The notes under the pieces were generated by a model. That model was not told the DNA's origin and did no database searches. It saw nothing but the letters and a program-made list of their open reading frames with translations. Position numbers and translations under genes: made by a program. Shown piece by piece: positions 11,216-21,769 of a stretch of 64,000 nt of DNA. This DNA is from Theocolax elegans (Eukaryota; Arthropoda; Insecta; Hymenoptera; Cerocephalidae): the NCBI GenBank assembly GCA_026168455.1, contig CM047426.1:63998488-64062487 (forward strand), written 5' to 3'. Position 1 is the first letter of the stretch; every line of letters starts with the position of its first letter.

Positions 11216-11951
11216 ACCAGCAGATATTCCACCAATATCTCCCACCATGCCAATACAAAATACCAGCAATCATCCAGAGGAATACGAAAACCAGCCACAA
11301 TCTTACTCACAATCAACTGGCGCTCCAAACACGTTTGATAACTCTCATACGTCGAACAGCAGCAAAAGTGATCGAGTAGATAAAAATTATAGCACCGAAG
11401 CACTTGAGCGCTATAAGGAGATCAGCGCCAGACCGCCACAGGAAAAACCTCCATGGAAGATACCCGACGGTGCAGAACCTCCGCCATTTACCAAGTTAAT
11501 AATATTAAAAGACCATCCCTTCAAATACAAAGAAAACTTGTTATATTTATGCACAGCAGACGGATTCATGAACACCGAAATTTTACAAGCGCTAGCTGAA
11601 AGAGGTTACATAAACACACAAATAATTTCCAGTGAACAGCATAGTGTTGGTAAAATAAATATTTCGCCACTACAGGACATTAATATCTTAAGTATGTATG
11701 CGAAACATAACATAAACGAAAGGATACCCAAAAATCAGCTCATAAAGTGCTTAAAAACACTAAAAAGCATAGTTGAAAAAGAAAACATGAACAGTTTAGC
11801 CATAATTACAGATCTAGAAATACTTTCTCTAAAAGAATGGATCCTATTCAGCGAGATATTTGAACGCATATTTACAGGAATTCCATTATCAGCAGTATTC
11901 TACCTAAACAATCTGCCATTTCTCCAACTGAACATAGATATAGAATCATAA
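11216..11951 (+). pseudogene. Macro-like (ADP-ribose-binding-type) domain within Gypsy pol
   Basis: Open from 11181 to 11951. After a Pro/Ser/Gln-rich spacer to about 11480, residues encoded at 11490-11920 follow the layout of small macro domains of the TARG1/Poa1 type: a strand LLYLCTADGF, a Gln then VGKINI box, a strand near ILSMYAKHNINE, a helix KNQLIKCLKTLKSI, a strand SLAIITDLEILSLKEW and a closing helix FSEIFERIF with a final strand AVFYL. The glycine-rich loops that hold ADP-ribose are not conserved, so hydrolase activity is doubtful. It lies directly before integrase, in a different frame. Confidence 0.45.
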
Positions 11952-12485
11952 AAGAGTACCACGAAGCTGCTATAGGCGGTCCTCGAGGCATCGGTAAAAC
12001 TGAAAAAATCGCACGCGACTTCTACTGGCGTAACTTACGACCGGATATAAAACAATTGTACGGAGCATGAAAGTTCAGGACACACGCCCGATGAACTCCT
12101 GCTAGGGTTCAAACCGCGAACACCATCCAGTTTTCCACCTAGCGACCACTTCGAAACATACAACGACTACGTAACTGAGATGACTGCCAATCTAGCGCAA
12201 ATCCAAACTACAGCAGCTATGAATTTGATTCAATCCAAATATCGATCTAAATTCTCTGATCAGCGTCTAAACGCAAAACAGTTCAGAGAAGGCGAGATAG
12301 TCAGTCTGTTAAAAGATTCCAATAAAGGCAAGCTAGCGAAAGTATACACAGGGCCATATGAAATCATAAAAGTAAACAATAAAACACACAATGTCGTAAT
12401 ACAAAACAGTAAAATAACAAAAACGGTTCATGCGGATAAACTTAGAAGAGCAATAGATGTAAAAGTTGACAATGCAACGATTTAG
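11946..12485 (+). pseudogene. Integrase remnant: zinc-finger start and C-terminal domain, catalytic core deleted
   Basis: The part at 11946-12070 carries EYHEAAIGGPRGIGKTE and FYWRNLRPDI, the start of the H2C2 finger of retroviral-type integrases, with the usual GGH changed to GGP. A stop at 12068 follows. From about 12085 the sequence jumps to the C-terminal region (GHTPDELLLG, then EGEIVSLL, TGPYEII and a KTVHADKL ending). The whole DDE catalytic core and the CxxC pair are missing, so a deletion of several hundred bases has removed the enzyme's active site. The C-terminal frame is open from 12180 to 12485. Confidence 0.8.
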
Positions 12486-12599
12486 ATCATTTTATTTTAT
12501 TTTTACCGCGGCTATCGGACGCGATAAAAAAAAAATAATGAAATCAATCCAACACCCTCTTAAACAACAATAAAATAAAACAAAATTACCAATATAAAC

Positions 12600-14458
12600 A
12601 ACTCTGCATTTTTGCAGGGCGTTCAGCCAATATACGTGAACCAGGAGAGGATTTTATTATTAACATAAATAATAATCCGGGTTTAATAACAGAAAAGATT
12701 AGACTCCTAGCCGTATCAAACATTGAATGGAGAGTTATATAGAAAATAAATCTAAAACCATTCTTTTTTACGAGTATTAAACTTCTAAGTATGTTAGAAC
12801 ACATTGACATCCTTTGATGCCCTACCCTAGAACCTTGCACAATATATCCACGCCTCGAGAGTCTAAAATCACAAATTCTCACAATCGAGCAATAAGCCGA
12901 ACACATCGTTCACATGCTACAAAGCCACAAAGATAATAGAGAAGGTTCACGAAAACGTAGATCTCTCCTACTCTTCGTAGGCAAAATATCTAAATTTTTA
13001 TTTGGTACGCTTGATGAAAATTCAGAAGCAGAGTTGCAAAATGCGATAGAAACCACAGCTAACGATACGCGTAAACTCGCCATCTTATTAGCCATCCAAA
13101 CCGAAATGGTCGAGCACGAACTATCAAGTATTACGATAAAGCAAAACAACTTACAAAAAGCAATTAAGACCTTATCGACCAACATGCGCGACAATATTCA
13201 CAGGCAAGCTTTAAATAAAGCAATAGAAATCTTGACCGACAACGTACTTCAGTTTAAGCTAAATACAGAAATCCTAACTGACGCTATATTATTCGCGTCC
13301 CGAGGTGTAATACACCCACGTTTTATGTCCCCAGGCTTTGTCAAAAGATCTGTCGACCTAGTTCGCGATACAGTACCTATTGCTGAATTTCCATCGTGGA
13401 ACGGTATACCTTCAGTTATTCAATTTGCTAGCATCTCTCGCCTATCAATCATATTCACTAACCATACACTTATTTATCGGCTAGCTGTACCATTATTAAA
13501 CCCTCAAAAATTTGACCTATTTAAAGCATCATCATATTGCACATATATTGTGACACAATATATAGCCATTAGCAAATCACACAAAGTATACATACCTTTC
13601 ACACAATTTAAAATCGATGCTTGTTGATCACTCAATTCGTTACTTATATGTCAACACACCGAACCTATTCGATCGATCAATACAGATGTCCCATGCGAAG
13701 TAAAATTTTCAACAGATATAGTACTAAATAACTTAAATAGTTGTAATATTAGACTAAAGCGTCTCCATTCTACCTTCTGGCTTCGTTTACACGAAGCAAA
13801 TACATGGATTTTCTCTACTAGTAAAGCAGAACCCCTTTTCAATCAGTGCAAACAGTTCGAACAAATTACACTAGAAATACAAAATACAGGCATACTCAAA
13901 TTGCGCCCCGGTTGTTGTGCACATTCCCTAAATGCCAAGCTATACGCTGATAGAGAAATCATTTCAAAAAACCCATTACTAAACTTTAAACAAATAATGC
14001 TTAATGTTACATCTTTAATAATAGCGACAAACATATCAATGGCGTACGTCGCGCAAGCACATAACACGTTACTATCACAAAGTACGAGTCAATCCCTCGA
14101 TCCACCCGGAACAGACACCAATTCACTAAGCGGAGGCACTGACCTTCGGGCCATTATCGAAAAAGCAAAAGAATTATCACGTTTTAAATTGGTCACGCGC
14201 AAAATCGAGAACCAAAATGTTTAATCAATCTCTGGTTACATAATAATAGGAACAATAATTTTGGCATTCGTGGGTTTTAAATGCTTTCTTTTGATCGGGC
14301 CGCGACGTAGACAATAAAACATTAGGCGACGAAACGAAGACATCCCTCTTAATCTCGCAATGCAAGAATTAGCGGAAAATCGCAGAGCAGCTCTCATTCC
14401 AGCGCAAGCCATGCAGTTGACAACGTTACTATACGTTCAACAAAATATCATGTCATGA
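12600..14458 (+). pseudogene. env: Env, baculovirus F-type fusion protein homologue, broken
   Basis: Envelope glycoprotein of the errantivirus-like element, a relative of baculovirus F proteins. The N-terminal subunit (about 12600-12910) is scrambled by stops and frameshifts. The 12914-13627 frame begins before a furin-like RKRR site near 12950-12962, followed by the fusion-subunit start with the LFGTLDE box near 13000. The same frame continues to the end but is interrupted by TGA at 13625, TAA at 14222 and TAA near 14314. A hydrophobic membrane anchor lies at about 14233-14300, followed by a basic tail. The long helical ectodomain and the Cys-containing region at 13740-13920 fit the family. 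Confidence 0.8.
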
Positions 14459-14807
14459 ATCTAAACTTTTATGAAATAACTAAGTGAACATTAATTATAT
14501 TTTATATATTACCGTTTTATAATTATTATATCCATGCATAATATTGTATTGTTCATGAAATCTACCCAAACATATGTTATCATAATGCATCAAATAACTT
14601 TATTGTTTATCAATATTATGTAATCTTTCCTATATCGCCACATACACATGTATACACAACACAAATAAACATTTAATTGTAAGCAGCACTGCGGCTGTAT
14701 CATATAAACACGTATCCATACACATCATAAACTCACATATCCACACACCACTCCATATTACACATACAATAGTTAGCGAGGACGCTATAACTCCGCGGCT
14801 TCCGACG
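14459..14807 (+). other. Gypsy 3' untranslated region
   Basis: AT-rich then CA-rich sequence between env and the 3' LTR. A polypurine tract is expected directly before 14808, but the bases there are GGCTTCCGACG, so the PPT is missing or mutated. Confidence 0.4.
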
Positions 14808-15066
14808 TGTTACGGATGCGCTGAGAGGAGAGCGATGAACATCACCGTACGAGGTAACGCGACGATGCTTGCCTCAGCGTCGCGTATTCGAAATCTTCGT
14901 CCGGTGGTCCGCCGCTCTCACAGCCCAAAAAGTGCAAGCTTGCACTGGCACCTGGCCGTGAGTAGCTTCTCGCAGACGCGCACCGAGTCAGTAGACAGAG
15001 TCGCGGCCTAGCGTATCCACGCGAAAACCTACATCAGGTACGCAAGAGGCGACCCATTCCGTAACA
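14808..15066 (+). repeat. 3' LTR of errantivirus-like Gypsy element
   Basis: 259 bp direct copy of the 5' LTR with perfect TGTTACGGA/TCCGTAACA ends. It is followed at once by GTTT (15067-15070), equal to the four bases before the 5' LTR. The two LTRs differ at roughly 6 percent of sites, meaning an old insertion. Confidence 0.7.
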
Positions 15067-15325
15067 GTTTGTTTCTTTTTAATGTTATATATTGACGAGG
15101 ACAGTTTATTTTTTTTTAAATTTGTTTATTTCATAAATAATGTTATATATCAAATATCGCTGGATTCAGATAATTTATTAATTTTAAAATTTGTTTTTTT
15201 GTTAATAATTTCATATAAAAAAATGTCGTTTGATGCAGGCAATTCATTACTTTTTAAATTAGTTTGTTTCGTACTTTAATGTTATATAATAAATGTCGCT
15301 TCATGCAGACAATAAATTAATTAAA
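15067..15325. repeat. Degenerate tandem repeat, right part
   Basis: About four diverged units of 58-71 bases, each with an AATGTTATAT-like start, an ATGTCG(T/C)TT-type middle and a TTAAATT(A/T)GTTT-like end. It continues the sequence seen left of 1581, which verifies that the element between them inserted into this array. Confidence 0.55.
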
Positions 15326-16944
15326 AAAATTATTATTTTAGAAAACTTATTATTTTAAGAAATTTTGAAGAATTATATAATGTCAACATTTTTAATAAAT
15401 TAATATTTAATATTAAAAATTAATTCTTTTTATTTATCAAACACTTTAGAAAACACTATATTTGTCGTATATACTATTGCATTCTCACATAAATTATTTT
15501 TATTTCAAACTAAGGTTTCTCGATCTTGGTGAATCAAAGGGCGCGATAGCGCCCGACGCAAGTATGGGCGCGTAAGCCTTATTATACAGCTAACTCGGTC
15601 ATCGTATTTTTCTTTTCATAACCGTTTATTATATATTATTTATTTTTATGAAATTTATAAAACATCGCTTTCCCTATTCATTTATCTTTGGTTTACATCA
15701 AGTTTTGTGCGAATCCACGCATAATTAAGAAAAGCTGCGATAAAGAAATTTGATATCGATTTCCTTTACTCGATTTTTGCTTCTTCCCTTTATATTACAT
15801 TACCCGTATATATCTATACTTGGAAAAAAGTTGAGACTGAGCGATGGGTGAATATATAAGAGAGAAAGAAATACACTCTTTTCCAGCCCGTGAAAGAATG
15901 CGTACAGAGGTAAAAACATAATAATAGAAGTTATAACGTGACCGTAAGAGGGAGCTAGTATCAAGTGAATACTTTCATCACAACTATATCGTCTGGACGA
16001 TTTTGTTGTGAATATGAGTTATTACAATTAAAAAATTGTTTACGTAAGATTTCTTTAATTTAAAAAGGGATAACAATCGGTAAATAAGCAAGTCAAACAA
16101 GTAAATGTTTCTATGATATTCTTATAATTCCACCCCAGGCATATGTATAAAACCGAAGAAACAAATACTTTTACGGAAATATAATACATCAGCAAAGGGA
16201 ATAACGAACGTTCAAGAAATTGTTTTTCTATATGCAAGTATATATGTAAGACTTCCCAGTGACTCCAGTATAGTGGATATAAATTAATAATTGTTTAAAC
16301 ATGATGAAATTCACTATAACTCCAGTGATTGGAAATAAATAGTACAATATTAGATTACTCGAGTAACTGAGAAGTCCATTTAGATTATATTAGTTTATAC
16401 TTTTCAATAGAGCAATAGTTCCACTTTCTTCTTTCTTTAAAGGACATTTTTTACTTCTTACCCTATTGTAAAATGTGATTTTTATATTTTGCACTGTTTA
16501 AAGAGTAATTTTAGTTGTTTAGTCGTTTAAAAGGTGTAGTTTTGGGATTTTTAATGTTACTTAAAGAGTAGTAAAGTCAACAAATTACTCATTTAAGGTT
16601 CAGTTTTTACTCTTTGGTGTTAAGAGTGTGTGATGAAACTTTTTTAATTTGACTGAATTTTCCTGAACGAAATGTCAGACCCAAATTACACGAATTTACA
16701 CATTTCAACATAAATATTATAATTAATTTATTAAACTAAAAATCTAAAAAATTTCATACAGGTAGCTTAAAACAAAAGCAAAGGCACAGCGTTTCAATTT
16801 TTTAAGAAATAATATTTTTTTTAATAATAATTAAGTAAACAATTTTTAGACGCTAATTATTAGTAAATAAGTCATACACTTTCAACGCAAATGTTGTAAT
16901 TTTATATAATCAATTTAAAAATCTGTAAATTTTGGTATATTGCT
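15326..16944. other. Gene-poor AT-rich sequence
   Basis: No coding signature. A CpG-containing patch with the palindrome GGGCGCGATAGCGCCC lies at about 15540-15556. The rest is low-complexity AT-rich DNA. Confidence 0.4.
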
Positions 16945-16959
16945 AAGACATTCAGACTA

Positions 16960-17596
16960 ACAAGGGGAGTACTTGACCTCCGAGAAACGAATCTTATCTT
17001 AACTTTCGTATGTCTTTTATAATATAAAAATGTGAAGAAAGCCAAGTTATTTCTTGCCAATGGCCACTTTTACGGGAGTTATTCGATATCTATAATAATA
17101 ATATTAGTAAAAATTACTTCCAATTTGATCACTTATAACTTAAAAACAAATAAAGATAAGCACTCAAACCAAAAACCAAAAGAAATTTGAGTTCAAGTAG
17201 ATATGGTTAAAAAAAAAGAACTTCAAATTGCTTAATTTGGAGCAAAGTTATGAAGAAAATAAGAAATTTAAGATTATTAGGCCAAAAGAAACAATCAATT
17301 TTTCATATTAAATTTTGGTTAAAAGTTCTTCAATTTCGTATTTTCTTCATAACTTTGCTCCAAATTAAGCAATTTGAACTTCTTTTTTTTAAACTATATC
17401 TATACTTCAACTCAACTTTTTTCTGGTCTTTGGTTTGAGTGCCTATCTCTATTTGTTTCGAAGTTGTAAGCGATCAAATTTGAAGTAATTTTTATTGATA
17501 TTATTATTAGATGGCTTTCTTCACATTTTTATATTATAAAAGACATACCAAAGTTAGGATAAGATCCGTTTCCTGGAGGTCAAGTACTTCCCTTGT
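16960..17596. mobile_element. Foldback/MITE-like palindrome A
   Basis: Two arms of about 300 bases face each other around a ~65 base centre near 17265-17330. The ends are ACAAGGGGAGTACTTG and its complement. Flanks AAGACATTCAGACTA (16945-16959) and AAGACATTCATGGCTA (17597-17612) are nearly the same and may be a long target-site duplication. Related half copies occur at about 30938-31345 and 49150-49440. It encodes nothing and must be non-autonomous. Confidence 0.75.
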
Positions 17597-17806
17597 AAGA
17601 CATTCATGGCTAAGACATTTTTAAGTTTTAATAATCACAAAATATAAATTAAAAATAGATGAATTTCATTAAACAATAGATAAAGTAAAAAAAAATTTTT
17701 AATAGTTTACAAGAACAATACGAAAAAAAAAATATCTTATTTCTGCGCTGAAGCGTACAAATTTTTTAGCGATTTTACAATGCAATGGTTTTTGTCATTG
17801 GCATTG

Positions 17807-18542
17807 AAAAAATTTTGCTTCCACATACTATTATGTAGAATTTGGTGCTCTTTCAGAATCCCTGGTCAAATATTTGGCCAGATTTAAAGGAGAAATGACA
17901 AAACCAATTTCAATACTACAAGAAACACCAACTTTAATTAAAAAGAAAATTTACTCCTTTTTTTTCAGTATGTTATTGCAAATATAATCTATGCTCAAAA
18001 TATAAAGAAAGGTAAAGAGAATAGTTGCTGTATCAGTATTTTTTGAATCATACACATTTTTTCAAATTATTGTTAATTTATCGAATAAGTAACCTTGAAT
18101 CAGCAAAATAACTTATATATTATTATAGCTTCTTTGATAAACGTAAATGTCTTACCATATAGTTTATGCATGGCGGGATCTATATGGCCATCGTAAATGT
18201 ATTAAAAAAGTAACAAATTGTAAATTTTCGTACATTTCAGGCGTTATTTGCAGATTATAAGGTAGATAAAAAATTTTTTTCACTAAAAAATTACTGGTTT
18301 AAGGTGCAACTATTCTCTTCGTTTTTCTTCACAGTTTAAGTGCACATTATATTTTTTGAGTATACATTATATTAGTGATAAAATTCTGAAAAAACTCGAT
18401 AACAAATTTTTTTCTCAAATTTCAATGTTTTTTTGTTTACATTGGTCTTATCATTTTTTCTTTAAATCTGGCCAAAATTTTGACAAGAGATTCTGACAGC
18501 AGAAAATCCTACGTCAGAATATCTAGAAGCAAATTTTTTTTT
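17807..18542. mobile_element. Foldback/MITE-like palindrome B
   Basis: The left arm (about 17807-18030) contains GGCCAGATTTAAAG and GAGAATAGTTG. The right arm (about 18304-18542) contains their complements in reverse order. Arms of about 230 bases are roughly 80 percent alike and flank a ~270 base spacer. No coding content is visible. Confidence 0.6.
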
Positions 18543-18706
18543 GCGACACGCACGAATTTTGCGTTTTTGTGCCCTAAAAATGGGGTCTAAAGTATCCCTT
18601 TAGCAACCGGCGGGCGCAAAAGCACTAATTGAGAATCTCTTTTTTTCGTATTGAATTTATGTTCTTTAATTCGGCATTGCAATTGCCTTTTAGTAAATAA
18701 AGGTAT

Positions 18707-18746
18707 AGCCTGAAGAGGATGACGAAAAGTCATCGAAACGTCGCCA
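18707..18746 (+). ncRNA. Hammerhead ribozyme candidate (orphan, Penelope-type)
   Basis: Core boxes CTGAAGAG (18710-18717) and CGAAAC (18734-18739) flank a 6 bp stem II, GATGAC/GTCATC, with loop GAAAA. GTC at 18740-18742 is the expected NUH cleavage triplet directly after a minimal stem III. The only change from the consensus CUGAUGA is U to A at position 7, which tolerates substitution. Stem I is weak (about 2 bp). The form matches the minimal type I hammerheads of Penelope-like elements, but no PLE coding sequence is adjacent. Confidence 0.6.
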
Positions 18747-18779
18747 ACTAATTAAATGTATGGTTTATTTACATCAATA

Positions 18780-19610
18780 GATAAACAATTTTATAGAATA
18801 ATAATAATTCGTTTGTGCAAAATTAATTTCTGCATAACTAATAAAAAGTTATTTCTCTCTTTTGTATGCTCTATCAATAAAATAATACTTGCGCCACCAT
18901 TGATTATAAGTATTTCAGTCGAGTTATTTTTGACCTACTAATATCCTCTTATATCGATGATAATTAGTAGGTTATCGTGTAAAATAATATGGTCAAATAA
19001 AGCATTCTAATGTTTTACATCTAAACTAAAATGTATTTCCGATATATTATTAATTAAACTGTGTAAAAACATTCTACAATTGAAAGCGCTAAAATCAAAG
19101 TAGAAGCGACAAGTATTTCTCTTTATCTGCTATTGAAAGGACTGAAATTAAACTGGCATCAACAAGTATTTTGAACCATGCCATAGATATATTTTAAATA
19201 TATTTTAAATAAACATTTTTATACGTGCAAGTGGTGCAAGTATTATTTTATTATTTAAAAAAGAGATGTCCATTTTATAAGTATTGCAGAAATTAATGTT
19301 GCACAAATTAATATTATTAGAATATTATTTATTTATTATTGTAAGACATGAGAGGACCAGAAATAAAAAGTAATAGTGTAAGATATTCTTCAAAAAAAAT
19401 CTGTATTCAGATTGGTAGAAATTTTTGCATGGTTCAAAATACTTGTCGATTGCAGTTTGATTTCAGTGCTTTTAATTGCAGAAACTTTTTACGAAGTTTA
19501 AGTAATATATATATAAATTATTTATTTAAAATATAAATTTATGGTACGATTCACAATACTTGTCGATTTCAGTTTGATTTCAGTTCTTTCAATTGCAGAA
19601 ATTTTTTATT
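18780..19610. mobile_element. Diverged palindromic element, family C
   Basis: Carries the same landmarks as the perfect palindrome at 23121-24092: AAAATTAATTTCT, AATAATACTTGC, CTTGTCGATT.CAGTTTGATTTCAGT and their complements on either side. The arms are more decayed and partly repeated at 19420-19480 and 19555-19600. Confidence 0.5.
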
Positions 19611-20844
19611 TGAAATTTTCGTAATATTAAAATAAATGTTTCATTAAAATTCAAAGAAATATATAAAATAAGGGAGTTAGAAATAGAATTATTTATTTAG
19701 CAGGTAACATTTTGGTTTGGCTAAATTTGATATGGGGTTGGACAACGAGACTGAGTCGAACTTGTGTAACTGACTGTTCAAGTTTGGCGAAAGTGTATCA
19801 AAAGTTCATCTGAAATTGATATAAAGTTTTTGTAAGGTTTTGTTACAATTACTGACAAATAAAATAAATTTTATACTAAGTTTAACCGAACTCAATATCA
19901 ACGTGATATAAAGTTCAAGTTTATAAATTTATATAATGTTGATATCAACATACCCAAAGAAAAATTTAAAAAATCTTCTTTAACTGACATCAGTAAGTAT
20001 ACGTTGGTTAGAAAAATGGATATTTGAGATATATTCCAAAAAATTCAAACCCGCCACTGAAAAGTGTTGTCCATTTCGTTAGTCTTGAAGACATAACCTG
20101 AAAGAAGAAAATTAAAAAAACCACAAAGTATCTATTTTTACATATTAAAAAATTAATCAAATTTATATAAATTAATAAAATTTTTAATTTAAATAGAGAA
20201 AACTTATCTGATGCAGCGGTCCAAAATGTATCTTCTTGTGTCGTATTTTCTATGCTGACATCGTTGTCCGGATTACGCCTTACGTACACCGATCGCGCAA
20301 CGATGCTCTGTCAACTCGTTTACACACTAAACGTGCCCTACAATTATAATTGCCCTTATTAAACTGTCAGATTTGCAAAAAATAACCTGGTCCACTGATA
20401 CTTCTTGCGCCGCATTCGTAACGGTACTGACGAATCGGTTAAATATCGATAAATTAGCCGATGAAAAACAAAAACAAAACAATGTTGTTTTGGCATTTAA
20501 CCCTAGCGTCAGTTCACTCGCGAGAGCAGCACGAAAAGGATCAGCGGACCAGGTTATATTTTGCGAATCTGAACGATTGATAAATTATATTGTTTCCTCT
20601 ATTTAAATTGAAAATTTTATGTTTTTAATTATGTTTTAATTAATTTTTTAATATGTAAAAATAGATACTTTGTGGTTTTAATTTTCTTCTTTCAGGTTAT
20701 GTCTTCAAGACTAACGAAATGGACAACACTTTTCAGTGGCGGGTTCGAATTTTTTGGAATATATCTCAAATATCCATTTTTCTAACCGACGTATACTTAC
20801 TGATGTCAGTTAAAGATTTTTTAAATTTTTCTTTGGGTATATTG

Positions 20845-21020
20845 TGTAACGGGGTACAGATCGAATATAAGGAATAAAAAAATCAACGAAGCTATCGGGT
20901 CGCGTACCCACGATCCCGGGAGCGCGAGGCAGTAGCTAGTCGACTTGGTCCTATCGACGATCATCGCCGATAATTCAGGGACCTCACCTGCGCTGACACT
21001 CGAAATCCGTACCCATTATA
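20845..21020 (-). repeat. TRIM 3' LTR, A-box deleted
   Basis: 176 bp, against 211 bp for its partner. About 35 bases are missing between GAGGCAG and CTAGTCGACTTGG, exactly the stretch that contains the A-box of the tRNA-like promoter in the other LTR. Confidence 0.75.
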
Positions 21021-21449
21021 TCCCCCACCCAAACGCGACCTACGCCCTCGGAGAGCCGTTTGATCACTTCGATCACCTGGGCTAGAGAGGCGAAGGTTGA
21101 CCCTGCTCGGCCGGTGTCAAGAAGACCGTTTTCTGAGCACCGGGAGCCTCGTTAGGGATAGCCGTGCGTTTGCACCACCACGCTTGAAATCCCAGAAACT
21201 CAAGCTCCCCTACGTCTAGTGCCTACCTTGGAGGTGTACTGCGTATACGTATGCACACTGTGGACCCGTGAAACACAGGCTTTTCTCCTACAGTCGTACC
21301 TCCGCACTTTTGACGTTCTCGCGGGGAAATCCACCGGGACTGTGGTGGTGGGGATGGGAGTTTGTGACCGACTTTAGTCGAGAATTAGCCAGACGAAGAT
21401 AAATTTCTTCGTCTCTTCTGGCAAGTGGGTTTTTGAGTTTGGCGCCATT

Positions 21450-21660
21450 TGTAACGGGGTACGGATTGAATATAAGGAATAAAAGAATCAACGAAGGTAT
21501 CGGGGCGCGAACCCACGATCCCGGGAGCGCGAGGCAGAAGCCTCGCCACTGCGCTACCATTCGCAATTATCCCGGCTAGTCGACTTGGTCCTATCGACGA
21601 TCATCGCCGATAATTCAGGGACCTAACCTGCGGCGACACTCGAAATCCGTACCCATTATA
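21450..21660 (-). repeat. TRIM 5' LTR with embedded tRNA-like pol III promoter
   Basis: 211 bp. Read on the minus strand it contains GAATGGTAGCGCAGTGG (A-box), a stem-loop around CTTCTGCC and GTGGGTTCGCGCCCC (B-box), a tRNA-like unit of about 75 bases. The same unit is conserved in the plus-strand copy at 63609-63819. It suggests that pol III could start transcription inside the LTR. Confidence 0.75.
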
Positions 21661-21769
21661 GTTAATATCAACATTATATAACTTTATAAACTTGAACTTC
21701 ATATCACGTTGATATTGAGTTCGGTTAAACTTAGTATAAACTTTATTCAATTTGTCAGTAATTGTAACC

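Larger units (their letters stand above)
20845..21660 (-). mobile_element. TRIM, terminal-repeat retrotransposon in miniature
   Basis: A complete 816 bp non-coding LTR retroelement on the minus strand: LTR (21660-21450), PBS TGGCGCCAAACTC right after it, a ~430 bp internal region with no gene, PPT GGGTGGGGGA (21030-21021), LTR (21020-20845). LTR ends are TATAATGGGTACGGATT and AATCCGTACCCCGTTACA, imperfect inverted repeats. The PBS fits the Lys-tRNA-type primer used by many Gypsy elements. It must borrow Gag and Pol from another element. Flanks ATTG and GTTA fit a mutated 4 bp TSD of the site GTTG. TRIM families have been described from ants, but I could not compare sequences. Confidence 0.8.
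19842..21768. mobile_element. Long-TIR DNA element interrupted by a TRIM
   Basis: Ends GTTACAATTACTGAC (19842) and its complement (to 21768) open inverted arms of about 330 bases, including the CTTTAACTGACATCAG segment and a TTTCTTCTTTCAGG splice-acceptor-like motif. The centre (about 20180-20640) holds short frames at 20008-20289 (-) and 20373-20606 (+) that I do not recognise. The right arm is split by the TRIM at 20845-21660. Comparison with the intact left arm gives the empty site GGGTATGTTGATATCAAC. Confidence 0.65.

Noticed and set aside
20008..20606. Frames of 93 and 77 codons inside the long-TIR element as transposase
   Set aside because: No DDE or other transposase motif; the first frame lies mostly in the inverted arm itself.
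21475..21560. tRNA gene on the minus strand at 21.5 kb (and 63.7 kb)
   Set aside because: It lies wholly inside a TRIM LTR and recurs with it; treated as part of the LTR.
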